DNA of 40,309 bases, taken from the NCBI GenBank assembly GCA_002684655.1, contig NYVR01000011.1:59670-99978 (forward strand). The letters run 5' to 3'. This DNA comes from Planctomycetota bacterium (GTDB lineage: Bacteria > Planctomycetota > UBA1135 > UBA2386). Each line of letters begins with the position of its first letter. Positions within the stretch are counted from its first letter, which is position 1. Positions 8,537 to 17,683 of the stretch are shown here, in pieces. Position numbers and translations under genes: made by a program. The notes under the pieces are model-generated. The model did not search any database and was not told the origin of the DNA. It worked only from the letters and a program-made list of their open reading frames with translations.

Positions 8537-9208
8537 CTACGGCTCGAAGGTAATCGTGACCACGCGAACGATGTTGGTGCTGGGGTCTGCGTTCGTGAAA
8601 GTGGTCGTGAGCAGCTCGAAGGTGCCGTCGATAGTCAGGGTCTGCTGATACGAGTCGTGGAGGTGAGGCGTCTGCAGATCACCTACGCCGTCATTGCCTA
8701 AATCAAATAACGCCCACCCTGAACCGCCCGTGCTGCTGCTCACGCCGTTGACCTCGATCGTCAACGTCCCCGTAACAGGCTCATCCGTGCTCAGCGTCAA
8801 CAACGTATCGTGCATGCCGACGGAGCCGCGCGCGCGGAAACCGTTGCTGTTTACCTCTTCGGTCACTCTGAAGACAATCGCGCCGTTCTCCGCGGTGAGC
8901 TCATACAGCCCGCTCGCCGTTCCGAGCTCCATCGCGGAGACGTTGGTGCCGTAGTTCGAGACCAAGAAGTACGCGTCTGTCAGATCGGTCCCCTGCGGCA
9001 TGGTCGAGTCCGCGCCGATGACGACGGCGCGCAGGTCCGAGGCCGCGACGGCCTGGGCCTGTATTGACAGGGTTGGACCCTGCGGGACGCTGGCGACGCT
9101 CTCTTCTTCGAACCCAGCAGAGCACGCCGCCAGCAACAGCAGCGAGCCGAGCGATACGCGACGGCTTCGAGCCGTGCGCGGGGCCTGTTTCGGGTTGTCG
9201 CAGACCAT
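8537..9208 (-). CDS. Uncharacterised lipoprotein, copy 1 of a paralogous pair
   Basis: 223 residues. A basic N-region and hydrophobic stretch end in the lipobox LLAAC, with Cys29 as the lipidated residue, so an exported lipoprotein is likely. The mature part is rich in Ser, Thr and Gly and looks all-beta. I recognise no named domain. It is clearly homologous along its length to the protein at 35628-36314: PQGTDL, EPV.GTL.I, DLGN.G, IVR.VT.TF.P, and lipobox Cys at position 29 in both. Residues 33-56 between lipobox and domain look like a flexible linker. The last strand (RVVTITFEP) reaches the very C-terminus. It is convergent with the choice-of-anchor I gene and preceded by an AT-rich promoter-like element shared with the paralogue. 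Function unknown. Confidence 0.85.
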   Translation of the reverse strand: MVCDNPKQAPRTARSRRVSLGSLLLLAACSAGFEEESVASVPQGPTLSIQAQAVAASDLRAVVIGADSTMPQGTDLTDAYFLVSNYGTNVSAMELGTASGLYELTAENGAIVFRVTEEVNSNGFRARGSVGMHDTLLTLSTDEPVTGTLTIEVNGVSSSTGGSGWALFDLGNDGVGDLQTPHLHDSYQQTLTIDGTFELLTTTFTNADPSTNIVRVVTITFEP

Positions 9209-9667
9209 GGGTTTCAGGAGACGGAAGGAGGCAGATACGTGAAGGCGTAAGTCGCTGTAAGTGTCTACTTAGAAACATCATATCCTGCATTTGGCCACGC
9301 CGCGCCCGCAGCCCTCCGCGCGTGCCAAGCCTGCCCGTCGGCTTGCGCGTCAAGCGCCCACCCCATCGCCGCTAGCCCAAGCCAGCGACCAGGCGGATGA
9401 ATCGCAAGATCTGGCGCTCCAGCGCCGCGCGACGACGCGCTCGGGCGCGGATGCTAGGCCCGACCAAGCGGCAGTCGCAATTCGAATGGCCGCGCCGCGA
9501 GCGCCCGCAGCTTCACGGTCACGGCAGAGCGCCTCCAACGCCAGCCCGGTTGCTTATCGACTTAATCTAGCGACGGTGCGCGAAGCTGGGCTGCGATGTC
9601 CGCTACATGCTGAACTCAATTGATGGGCAACCGCTTCCTGAAGAGGGTTAGTCTGCGCAGGGAGCTG
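9209..9667. other. Divergent intergenic region upstream of asnB
   Basis: 459 bp between the lipoprotein start (minus) and the asparagine-synthetase start (plus). The first 85 bp hold the AT-rich lipoprotein promoter element. The remainder (about 9300-9667) is GC-rich, with no credible gene, RNA or repeat. Promoter elements for asnB must lie here but I cannot place them. Confidence 0.5.
9277..9291 (-). promoter_or_regulatory. AT-rich promoter-like element of lipoprotein copy 1
   Basis: On the minus strand AATGCAGGATATGAT ends with a TATGAT box (9277-9282), 68 nt before the lipoprotein ATG. It sits in a clearly AT-richer patch of otherwise GC-rich DNA. Twelve of 15 bases match the element upstream of the paralogous lipoprotein (36376-36390), at nearly the same distance from the start codon. 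No TTGACA-like -35 is evident. A shared promoter is an inference. Confidence 0.55.
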
Positions 9668-11548
9668 ATGTGCGGTATCGCTGGATTCTGGGGCGCGTTC
9701 CCTCGCCCGTTGCTGGACGCGATGAGCGCGAGCATCGCGCACCGTGGACCGGACGGCGCAGGGTCGTTCTTTGACGCAGAAGCTAAGGTGGGGCTCGCTC
9801 ACCGCAGGCTCGCGATCATCGAGCTAGGCGACGCGGGCGCACAACCGATGACCGAGACCTCCCGCGGGGTCACGCTGATCTACAACGGCGAGCTCTACAA
9901 CTTCCGCGACCTGCGGCGTGAGCTCGAAAAATGCGGGCACGCTTTCCGTGGAGCATCGGACACAGAGGTCGTGCTCCGATCCTACGTAGAGTGGGGGGAC
10001 GCGTGCCTAAAACGCTTGGAAGGCATCTTCGCGCTCGCAATCTGGGACGCTTCGCGAAAACAGCTGCTGATCGCCAGGGACCACCTAGGTGTCAAGCCGC
10101 TCTACTACACGCAGACGACGCGCGGCGTCGCCTTCGCCAGCGAACTGAAGGCGCTCTGCCATCTGCGAGACCTCGATCGCGCGGTCGACCGCGGGGCGCT
10201 CCAAAGCTACCTCACGCATCTGTGGAGCCCCGGAGAGCAAACGCCATTTCGGGCGGTTAAGAAGCTGCTCCCAGGACACGTGATGACTGTGACCGACGGC
10301 GAGGTCGCGTCGCCGCGCCCGTTTTTTCAGTTGAGCGCGGACGTCGGAACGGCCTCCCTCGAGGAGTCGCTGGAGCGGCTCGAGGCGTCGCTCGTGACGG
10401 CGGTGTCCAGGCAGCTCGTCGCCGACGTCCCCGTCGGCGCGTTTTTATCCGGAGGCCTCGACTCAAGCGCGGTCGTCGCGCTAGCCAAGCGACAGCGCGA
10501 GGCCCCCTTACCCGCGTATTGCATCGACTATGACGCAAGCGAAGCCCGCCGAGAAGGGCTCGTGCGCGACGCGCCGTATGCCGCGCGCGTCGCCGAGCAC
10601 CTCGACGCAGACTTGCGACACATCGTCGCCGAGCCGTTCCGCGTCGAAGACCTCGCCGCCATGGTCGAGGCGATGGACGAACCGCAAGCCGACCCGGCGC
10701 CGCTCTACGTCGGTCAGATCGCGCGCGTCGCGCGCGCCCAGGGTGTTCGCGTCCTGTTGTCCGGCGCAGGGGGCGACGACCTGCTCACCGGATACCGACG
10801 GCACCGAGCCTTACAGCTCGAGCGGATGTGGCGCTGGGCTCCAAAGTTCGCCCGCAGCGCGCTCCGCAACGGCACCCAGCGACTGGGCGCGTCCGTCGTG
10901 GGGCGCAGAGTGCGTAAAGCGTTCGCTGGCGCCGACCTCCCCGAGGATGAACGGATCGTGAACTACTTCTGCTGGACGGACCCCGCCCGCGCAGCAGCGG
11001 TCGCCGCGTCAGACAGCTACCGCTCTCCGATGCTGGAGTTCTTGCGGTCGCTCCCGCCGAAGACTCCGCCCCTGCAGAAGATGCTGCTGCTGGAGCTCCG
11101 GTTCTTCTTGCCCGACCACAACCTCAACTACACAGACAAGTTGAGCATGCAGCACGGCGTCGAGGTGCGCGTCCCGCTCGTCGACCTGGAGGTCGTTCGA
11201 GCTGCAGCCGCGATCCCGCTGTCGCTGAAGCAACGTGGGCGCGAGGGTAAGTGGATCTTCAAGAAGATGATGGAGCGCTACCTGCCTAGAGACGTGATCT
11301 ACCGACCCAAGACGGGATTTGGCGCTCCCGTGCGCAGCTGGCTGCGCGGGCCGCTGGCGCCGTTGGTCCAGGACGTCTTGATGGGCGCCGGCGCGCGCGT
11401 CCGAACACACCTCGACGAAGACGCGCTGCGAGACCTGATCAACGACGATCGCGAAGGCCGCATCGACGGGGCCTACACAATCCTCTCCGCGCTGTGCATC
11501 GAGCTCTGGCTGAGAAGATTCGAGAGCGCGCCTGCAGGGCTACACTAG
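9668..11548 (+). CDS. asnB: AsnB-type asparagine synthetase / glutamine amidotransferase
   Basis: 626 residues from ATG 9668. This start is fixed by biochemistry: the nucleophile Cys must be residue 2 (MCGIAGFWG), so the upstream in-frame ATG at 9620 is unlikely. The N-terminal Ntn glutaminase domain has IAHRGPDGAG and IYNGELYNFRDLR. The synthetase domain has the ATP-pyrophosphatase loop FLSGGLDSSAV (Ser261 to Ser267), LSGAGGDDLLTGYRRH and NLNYTDKLSMQHGVEVRVP. It matches full-length class II asparagine synthetases, which use glutamine, ATP and aspartate. Next to glycosyltransferases, such enzymes often amidate uronic acids or peptides in surface polysaccharides, so the true acceptor may be a sugar carboxylate rather than free aspartate. 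It is followed by the co-oriented GT4 gene at 11687. Confidence 0.93.
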   Translation: MCGIAGFWGAFPRPLLDAMSASIAHRGPDGAGSFFDAEAKVGLAHRRLAIIELGDAGAQPMTETSRGVTLIYNGELYNFRDLRRELEKCGHAFRGASDTEVVLRSYVEWGDACLKRLEGIFALAIWDASRKQLLIARDHLGVKPLYYTQTTRGVAFASELKALCHLRDLDRAVDRGALQSYLTHLWSPGEQTPFRAVKKLLPGHVMTVTDGEVASPRPFFQLSADVGTASLEESLERLEASLVTAVSRQLVADVPVGAFLSGGLDSSAVVALAKRQREAPLPAYCIDYDASEARREGLVRDAPYAARVAEHLDADLRHIVAEPFRVEDLAAMVEAMDEPQADPAPLYVGQIARVARAQGVRVLLSGAGGDDLLTGYRRHRALQLERMWRWAPKFARSALRNGTQRLGASVVGRRVRKAFAGADLPEDERIVNYFCWTDPARAAAVAASDSYRSPMLEFLRSLPPKTPPLQKMLLLELRFFLPDHNLNYTDKLSMQHGVEVRVPLVDLEVVRAAAAIPLSLKQRGREGKWIFKKMMERYLPRDVIYRPKTGFGAPVRSWLRGPLAPLVQDVLMGAGARVRTHLDEDALRDLINDDREGRIDGAYTILSALCIELWLRRFESAPAGLH

Positions 11549-11686
11549 CCTCCGTAGGACGCGGCGGGCGCTCCGCCTCAAACGCTCATGTAACGCCCTG
11601 GACGAAGCGGCCGTGGTCGTTCCTAATCGAGCGCGGGCCACCGCTGGTCCAGCCACATGCCTGCAACGGCACGTCGCAACTTGGTC

Positions 11687-12799
11687 ATGAAGTTCACCTT
11701 CTGGGCAAACATCTTCAGTCCGCACCTCGTTCCCGTGGTGCGCAGCTTGGCAGCCTTAGGACATGAAGTGACTATGGTCGCCGAGCAGGCGGTCAGCCCG
11801 CAGCGCGCCGCCATGGGTTGGCGAGCACCCGATCTTGGTGACGTACGCGGCGTCCTAGCTCCCGACGGGCGCGCCGTGCAGGAGCTCGTCACCGAAGACC
11901 TCGCCGAGCGGGTGCACATAGTCGCGGGCGTCCGCTTCGAGCCGTTGGGCGTGACCGCGCTGCGCGCGTTCGCCAAACACGGTGCTCGCTGGGGCATCGT
12001 GTCCGAATCTGCCGACCCGCGCGGAGTCACCGGCGCGCTGCGGCGATGGAAGTATGGGCGCGAGAGAGCCCGTATCGGAGGCTCGCTGCACTTTGTTCTG
12101 GCGATGGGGACGCGCGGAGTCGATTGGTTCTTGCGCGCTGGCTACGACAGCGACCGACTCTTCGAGTTCGCCTATGCGGTCGACACCCCATCGTCGACGC
12201 GCAATGTATCTAGAGCCGACTGCGCAGCGCGCGTCCTGTATGTAGGACAGATGATCCAGCGTAAGGGCGTCGACACGTTGCTGCAGGCGTGCGCGCGCCT
12301 CGACGACTCGTTCACGCTCGGACTGGTCGGCACCGGCGAGCGGGAGTCCGCGCTGCGTAAACTTAGTCAGGACGTCGGCGTAGACGATCGCTGTGATTGG
12401 CTGGGTGCGGTGCCGTCTGCTGCAGTTCATCAAGCCATGGAGGCAGCAGACGTGCTGGTGCTGCCGAGCTACCACGACGGCTGGGGCGCGGTGGTCAACG
12501 AGGCGCTGATGACCGGCCTCCCTGTCATCTGCTCCGAGCAATGCGGCGCGGCGTGCCTAATCCAGGGAGCGCTACAGGGAGCTGCGTTCCCAGCTGGTGA
12601 CGTCGCAGGGCTCTCCAGCGCCCTCCGCGCGCAGCTAGAGCGCGCTAAGGACGACCCGACAGCGCGCCGCGATCAGATCTCTGCCTGGGCATCGTGCATC
12701 GCGGACGACGCCATCGCCGACTACTTCGAGCGCGTCATGGCTCACGTTTACGGGACCGCTGAGAGACCGGCCGCGCCCTGGCGCCGACGCGACCGCTGA
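11687..12799 (+). CDS. GT4 family glycosyltransferase
   Basis: 370 residues from ATG 11687 (MKFTFWANIFSPHLVPVV), where the first Rossmann strand starts; an ATG at 11657 adds ten residues. The C-terminal GT-B domain shows LYVGQMIQRKGVDTLLQA and the nucleotide-sugar site VLVLPSYHDGWGAVVNEAL. In that site the usual EX7E first acid is Asp (DX7E), a variant common in GT4 enzymes carrying DGWG. It should retain anomeric configuration and transfer a sugar from a nucleotide donor at the inner membrane face during glycan or glycolipid assembly. It lies 138 bp after asnB on the same strand and may share its transcript. Donor and acceptor unknown. Confidence 0.88.
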   Translation: MKFTFWANIFSPHLVPVVRSLAALGHEVTMVAEQAVSPQRAAMGWRAPDLGDVRGVLAPDGRAVQELVTEDLAERVHIVAGVRFEPLGVTALRAFAKHGARWGIVSESADPRGVTGALRRWKYGRERARIGGSLHFVLAMGTRGVDWFLRAGYDSDRLFEFAYAVDTPSSTRNVSRADCAARVLYVGQMIQRKGVDTLLQACARLDDSFTLGLVGTGERESALRKLSQDVGVDDRCDWLGAVPSAAVHQAMEAADVLVLPSYHDGWGAVVNEALMTGLPVICSEQCGAACLIQGALQGAAFPAGDVAGLSSALRAQLERAKDDPTARRDQISAWASCIADDAIADYFERVMAHVYGTAERPAAPWRRRDR

Positions 12800-12860
12800 A
12801 GCCGTAAACCGTGCCGGCGGCGACCGAAAATCGACCGACGCAGCTGCGCCGCTAGTCCGC

Positions 12861-13832
12861 TCAGATCATGGCCGCGACCGCGTCTCGCAGTCGCCCGGGC
12901 AACACCGCGCGCTCGGCGAGGAAAGTGCGCCTAGCGATCTCGCCCATCTCGGAGCGCTGAGCTTCACTCATGCTCAAGACCGCCTCCATCGCGGCTTCGA
13001 TCGACGACGGGGTGACGAAATAGCGTCGACCGCGATAGTGAGGCTGCTGCCGCGCAGGCTCGATGAACACAACTTGACCGGCGTCCACGCGCTCGTTCAT
13101 CGGAGCGCCGTTGGTCACTAGCACTACCGCTTTCGAGCTCATCGCTTCTGCCAGTGAGTGGCCATAGCCCTCCATCTCCGTCGGCTGAATGTTGATGCCA
13201 CAGCTGTTGAACAATCCTCGAAGCTCGTCCTCTGGCACGAACCGGTTATCAAAGGTCACGTTTGGAGGTAGCGCCGCCGGACGGCGGATCGGAACCCGAC
13301 AGACGATGGTCAGGTGTGGCCACTCCGGATGCATCAGCCACGTGTCCAAGAGCACCTGCGTGCCCTTCCACGCGTTGGAGCCGCTGACATGCAGGCACCG
13401 ATCGAAGCGCCGTGGACGCGAAGCGGCGACGGGGTCATAAACGTCGCGGCCGCAGAAACCGATGAAGCGCGTCTTGCACCCCAAATCTCGAAACGCCTTG
13501 ACCGCTGATTCGGATTTACACCAAACCTCGCTTACGTGTCGGAGCTGGCCGATGTCCATGTCGCTGAACCACTCCGGATTCGGGATCAGGCAGTTCTTTG
13601 CTGCGTCCTGGATCATCCACTTGAAGGGCGCCTGGATAAGGATGTTTAAGCAGAAGCGGTGTCGGCGGGGGTCCAAGACCCGAGACTTCCGAATCAGCTT
13701 CTGCGTTACGTTCAGCTCTCTGGGAACGCCCCATGCGACCTCAAAGCTCGTCGACGCGAGCGCATCCCGGATAATGCCGACGTCCTTCGCCATGCCTGAA
13801 TAATCGGGCGCAACGACTTGAATAGAGGCCAT
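12861..13832 (-). CDS. GT4-like glycosyltransferase
   Basis: 323 residues from ATG 13832 (MASIQVVAPDYSGMAKDV). A longer frame to 13916 exists, but its leader is Arg-rich and uncharacteristic. Recognisable features are CLHVSGSNAWKGTQVLLDTW (strand plus KG motif of the GT-B C-domain), NRFVPEDELRGLFNSCGINI and MEGYGHSLAEAMSSKAVVLV, containing a proper EX7E pair. The N-terminal domain is short and unlike the neighbouring GT4 enzymes, with QAPFKWMIQDAAKNCLIPN. It is therefore a divergent GT-B glycosyltransferase. It is convergent with the GT4 gene ending at 12799, with a 61-bp gap. Substrate unknown. Confidence 0.82.
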   Translation of the reverse strand: MASIQVVAPDYSGMAKDVGIIRDALASTSFEVAWGVPRELNVTQKLIRKSRVLDPRRHRFCLNILIQAPFKWMIQDAAKNCLIPNPEWFSDMDIGQLRHVSEVWCKSESAVKAFRDLGCKTRFIGFCGRDVYDPVAASRPRRFDRCLHVSGSNAWKGTQVLLDTWLMHPEWPHLTIVCRVPIRRPAALPPNVTFDNRFVPEDELRGLFNSCGINIQPTEMEGYGHSLAEAMSSKAVVLVTNGAPMNERVDAGQVVFIEPARQQPHYRGRRYFVTPSSIEAAMEAVLSMSEAQRSEMGEIARRTFLAERAVLPGRLRDAVAAMI

Positions 13833-14426
13833 GAGTGGTCGGAGGCTCAGAGCGCCTCGGCTGCTGATGTAGACGGACGAACGGCGTCGCCGGAGTGGCT
13901 CGATCGGCCTGCGCAAGCATGCGCTTCACGAGCGTTATCCTCGCAAAAGCATGCACGATCACAACCCCGCGGTGCGTCGGCGAGGAGAAGCCGTTGACCG
14001 TCTTGAGGGACGGCGCCAGGACGATGAGGGTCTCGTAGCCGCGTAGCCATTGGCCAGCGCTCACCGCGCAGATATCCGTCTGATGCGTGAGCGAGAGGCC
14101 CTTGAGACCCGGCGCGTTAGGGATGGCAACCTCGTTGCGCATCTCGACGTGTGCCGGCGTCGGCACATGGATGGAGAGGTGCACAGGCTACGAAGCCCAG
14201 CGGTCGTCGAGGCCCACCAACGGAACGAGTAGACCGTCGACGGATCGCTGAAGACCTCACAATTGTCCTCGATCGCGTCGGGCATCGCCGTCGCGTGACC
14301 GAACCTAGGCGAATGCGCAACGCTGCTGACCCAGGTCATGATGTGGTTGGCGAAGGTCGCCTTCGACCTCACCCAACTTGCCTTCACCCTAATCTTGGCG
14401 CCAACACACAGCCGAACGCCGAACAA
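13833..14426 (-). pseudogene. Possible decayed secreted-protein gene (C-terminal module remnant)
   Basis: On the minus strand, about 13960-14190, one frame encodes VEMRNEVAIPNAPGLKGLSL followed by THQTDICAV. This resembles the penultimate segment of the planctomycete C-terminal module (PIPN.P.L.GL.LY.Q) seen intact in the proteins ending at 8459 and 24395. The same frame is broken upstream by stop codons at 14188-14190 and 14257-14259. An adjacent frame reads AMPDAIEDNCEVFSDPSTVY (up to 14426), as expected after frameshifts. Downstream the frame runs into the start of the glycosyltransferase gene without a module-like ending. I read this as a gene remnant, with low certainty; chance similarity is possible. 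Confidence 0.3.
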
Positions 14427-15336
14427 GACGCTGTTGACGGAGGCGTTCGCCGATGAAAAAGCACCTGAGAGGATCGAGTTCGCCGCGGGAGACAGCGCCT
14501 AAGTGGTCGCGTCCTGAGTCAGGCCGGCGACACCGACCTTCACCGAAAGCGGCAGAGAGGAAGAGCCTGTGCGCCTGCGAAGCCAGCCAACAGCTGCGAT
14601 GACACGGCGAGGCGATTCCGCTGGTTGCTCTGAGCGGCGCCGAAACGACGGCGACATGCGCACGATCGCGGAGCTTTCGCGGGCGGCCAAACGCGGATGG
14701 CAGAGGCCGGACGGCCGCTCATGAAAGCTAGGGTGACGCACACAGAAAGCACTTTTGAGAAGTTGCTTACAGCAACGTTGCTGCAGCCAAACAAGCCGCC
14801 GACCAGCACCCGCGGAGGCAGCCCCCGTGAATCCGCCTGCAGCCGCTGCGCCCCGGCGACCGCTCTGCGAACGCCCACGACCAAGCCATCACCGCGATCG
14901 AGCCGCTGACGTCAGCTGACGCGGCCTCGTCTTCAGTATGTCTGGGGGAGCGAAAGGCGCGGGTAGCGAAACCAACCGCAATCGAGCCAATGAAGCTGCG
15001 ATGACACATTCTGTTGTGCGCTGAAGATGCGCGGCCTACCACTGCGCGAGAGCACGCGGCTCAAACGCCATCCCCGTCTCTGCTGACGCGATGCCGCTGA
15101 GGAAACAAAGCCACATCAAGACCTCCCCTCGGCCAGCAGCAGCCAAATAAACCGACGCATCAAATCGGCCGAGACCAAACGGAAATTATGCAAACCCTCG
15201 TCCCCAACGACGCGCGCCCAGAGAATCGCCTCAACCACCTGGAGGATCCTGCGCGTCCGGCGGCCGAGGCGGTAGAGTCTCGCACCCCCTCCGATGATCG
15301 TTCGCCGGTTGCCCCCTCTATCCGGCGCAGCAACTC
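13833..15336. other. Gene-poor 1.5-kb stretch
   Basis: 1504 bp between the GT4-like gene (minus, start 13832) and the desaturase (plus, start 15337). Open frames here are short, overlap on both strands and have no recognisable domain. The left part may hold a gene remnant (13833-14426). About 14430-15336 shows no credible gene, tRNA, repeat array or insertion-sequence ends. The desaturase promoter should lie near the right end. Confidence 0.5.
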
Positions 15337-16437
15337 ATGACTCAGCTGGATCCTGTAGCAACCTCCCTTCCGCGCTCTAAAAAGTCTTCGCCTCTCCCAA
15401 CCGAGAAGCGAACGCGCGGCCGAAACCAAAAGCGATGGGAAGCGTCAGAATGGCGACCCGTCATCGCCAAGTTTCTCCGCCCCTGCCCCTGGCGCGCAAA
15501 TTGGCAAGCAGTGTCTACGCTGTCGCTCTACGTCGCGACGTGGGTGGCGCTCTTCTTCACGGCGGAGATCAGCCTTTGGCTGACCGTGCCGCTCGTCCTC
15601 CTCGGCGGCGGCCTCTTGGTCCGAGTCTTCATCATCTTTCACGACGCCACGCACGGCTCGTTTTACAAATCGCGAACCGCGAACGAGGTGATCGGCGGGA
15701 TCCTGGGCGTGCTCACGTTCACGCCGTTTAAACACTGGCGCGGCGAGCACAACGTGCACCACAGCACTACCGGTGACCTGGACCGCCGCGGGGTCGGTGA
15801 CATCTGGACCATGACCGTCCGGGAATACCTCAGCTCTTCGAAGTGGCGCAAGCTCTGCTACCGCGTCGCACGAAACCCCATAGCGTTGTTTGTCATAGCA
15901 CCCTTCGTGCTCTTCGTCGTCATTCACCGATTCTCAAGACGCGGCGCACCCGTCGACCAGCGCCGGTCCGTACTTCACACAAACCTGGCGCTACTCGGAC
16001 TCACGTGCGTGATGGGTTCGATCTTCGGCTTCGGCACCTACATCGTACTGCAGCTCGCGATCATGGGCTGCGCGGGCGCGATCGGCATTTGGCTGTTCTA
16101 CATGCAGCACCAGTTCGAGGATGTCTACTGGGAACATCACCGCGACTGGGACTACACAGTCGCGGCGCTCGAAGGCAGCTCCTTCCTGCGCCTGCCGCGA
16201 ATCTTGCAGTGGTTCTCCGGGAACATCGGCTTCCACCACATCCACCACCTCAGCCCACGCATCCCGAACTACCACTTAGAGCGCTGCCACTACTCCCACA
16301 AAATGTTCTCGGAAGTGCCCGTGATGACGTTTTGGTCGAGCTTTGCGTCGCTGCGGTTGCGCCTGTGGGACGAGACCTCCCGGCGCCTCGTTAGCTGGAG
16401 TGAACTTCGGCAGATGCGCCGCGCGCTCGCGCGCTGA
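15337..16437 (+). CDS. Fatty acid desaturase (membrane, omega-6/delta-12 type)
   Basis: 366 residues with three histidine boxes that bind the di-iron centre: HDATH at 102-106, HNVHH at 138-142 and HHIHH at 300-304. Hydrophobic segments lie around 60-100, 180-197 and 215-255. The box spacing and the GNIGFHHIHHLSPRIPNYHLERCH ending (split here as GNIGFHHIHH then LSPRIPNYHLE) fit acyl-lipid desaturases that introduce a cis double bond into membrane-bound acyl chains using oxygen and an electron donor. The N-terminal 45 residues are basic and unstructured. It stands alone between glycosyltransferase genes. It may adjust membrane fluidity, or act on the acyl part of a glycolipid made by its neighbours; the latter is speculation. 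Confidence 0.9.
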   Translation: MTQLDPVATSLPRSKKSSPLPTEKRTRGRNQKRWEASEWRPVIAKFLRPCPWRANWQAVSTLSLYVATWVALFFTAEISLWLTVPLVLLGGGLLVRVFIIFHDATHGSFYKSRTANEVIGGILGVLTFTPFKHWRGEHNVHHSTTGDLDRRGVGDIWTMTVREYLSSSKWRKLCYRVARNPIALFVIAPFVLFVVIHRFSRRGAPVDQRRSVLHTNLALLGLTCVMGSIFGFGTYIVLQLAIMGCAGAIGIWLFYMQHQFEDVYWEHHRDWDYTVAALEGSSFLRLPRILQWFSGNIGFHHIHHLSPRIPNYHLERCHYSHKMFSEVPVMTFWSSFASLRLRLWDETSRRLVSWSELRQMRRALAR

Positions 16438-16579
16438 TCGAAGCTGCCCATGGCACGGGCGACAGGGCCTGGACGGCTGGATGCGTTCGCAAGTCGCGTC
16501 CTCGGCCCCCATTCCTGAGAACCATCCGCAGGTGTAGGTTGGTGCGGCTGCGGCCCCAATCCGCGCCATAGCCGTCTTC

Positions 16580-17683
16580 ATGCCACGTCGTAACGACGCG
16601 CCCCCCAACCACAAGCTCCTCGCCTACCTCTGCTACGGAGAGGACGACAGCTACTGGCTTGAACTACGCCTCAGCTTGCTGAGCGCGCTGCGATTCCTCC
16701 GGCCCGATGACGGCATCTCAATCTTGATCGCGACGGATCACCCCGAGCGCGTTGCGACGCTTGGAGTCGATGTCACGTTAGAACACCTAACGCCGGCGAT
16801 GCTTAAGGAGTGGCGCGGCCCTCACGACTACGGACACCGCATCAAAAATTCCGTCGTCCCATGGCTCATCGATCGTCACAACGCGCCAGTCTGCCTAGTC
16901 GACACCGACACATATTTTTACCAGTCGCCACGCGTGCTCTTTGATCGCGTTGGACCCCGCCGAACCGTGATGCACAAGCACGAGGACTTGGCGTCGACGC
17001 GAAGAATCCAGCGCGCGCTTGAGTGCAAAATGCTGACCGGCCCCGACAAGACGACCTGGACCGTCTCGAGCGCGGCGATGCGGATGTGGAACTCGGGCGT
17101 CCTTGGCGTCGACCCTGCCGACAGGCACTCGCTAGACGCCGTGCTCTGGATGTCAGACGAGGTCTACGAACGCACGCAGATCTTTAACGTCGAGCAGTTC
17201 GCTTTCGGCAGAGTGTTCGAATCGACAACGCAGCTGTCGCGGGCGGACGACGTTTGCGCGCACTATTGGGGCATGGCACGGCCGTTTGTCCACGAACGCA
17301 TGAGGCGTTTCTTGGCTACCTTCGGGGACCGACCTGTCGCCGAACAAGCCGCCGCGACGGCTTCGTTTAGCATCAAGCCACCACGACATCCGCTGCCTCG
17401 CCGAATCTTAGTCGCGTCTTGGAGGCGATGGCTCAAGCTTGATGCGCCGATGGCGGCTGCAGCGCTCGCTGCGGCTGCCGGAGACCCGCGGCGCCCTCGC
17501 GATCCTGAGTTTCAGCGTATCTGGCGCGACCTGTCGCTGCGTTGGATCCAAGAATCAGGCGCCGCAGATATAGCGCGTTGCTCGTCTCACTTCACAGCTG
17601 TCAGGGACGATGAGGCGCTGGCGCTCATGGACGCACCAGAGCGAGAGCAATGGCGAGCCTTTTGGCATAACGCCGACGCCTAG
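16580..17683 (+). CDS. GT-A fold glycosyltransferase (DxD type, GT8/GT77-like)
   Basis: 367 residues. The core has AYLCYGEDDSYWLELRLSLL, SILIATDHPE and the metal-binding strand APVCLVDTDTYFYQSP, whose DTD triplet is the DxD motif for Mn2+ and nucleotide-sugar binding. AMRMWNSGVLGVD is the typical following element. These indicate a GT-A nucleotide-diphospho-sugar transferase, probably cytoplasmic. The C-terminal 100 residues are alpha-helical and family-specific. It shares the general architecture of the C-terminal half of the fusion protein at 30290-31783 (YVDSDTHF; CGLIGF). Its stop codon abuts that of the convergent gene at 17684 with no spacer. Sugar and acceptor unknown. Confidence 0.82.
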   Translation: MPRRNDAPPNHKLLAYLCYGEDDSYWLELRLSLLSALRFLRPDDGISILIATDHPERVATLGVDVTLEHLTPAMLKEWRGPHDYGHRIKNSVVPWLIDRHNAPVCLVDTDTYFYQSPRVLFDRVGPRRTVMHKHEDLASTRRIQRALECKMLTGPDKTTWTVSSAAMRMWNSGVLGVDPADRHSLDAVLWMSDEVYERTQIFNVEQFAFGRVFESTTQLSRADDVCAHYWGMARPFVHERMRRFLATFGDRPVAEQAAATASFSIKPPRHPLPRRILVASWRRWLKLDAPMAAAALAAAAGDPRRPRDPEFQRIWRDLSLRWIQESGAADIARCSSHFTAVRDDEALALMDAPEREQWRAFWHNADA

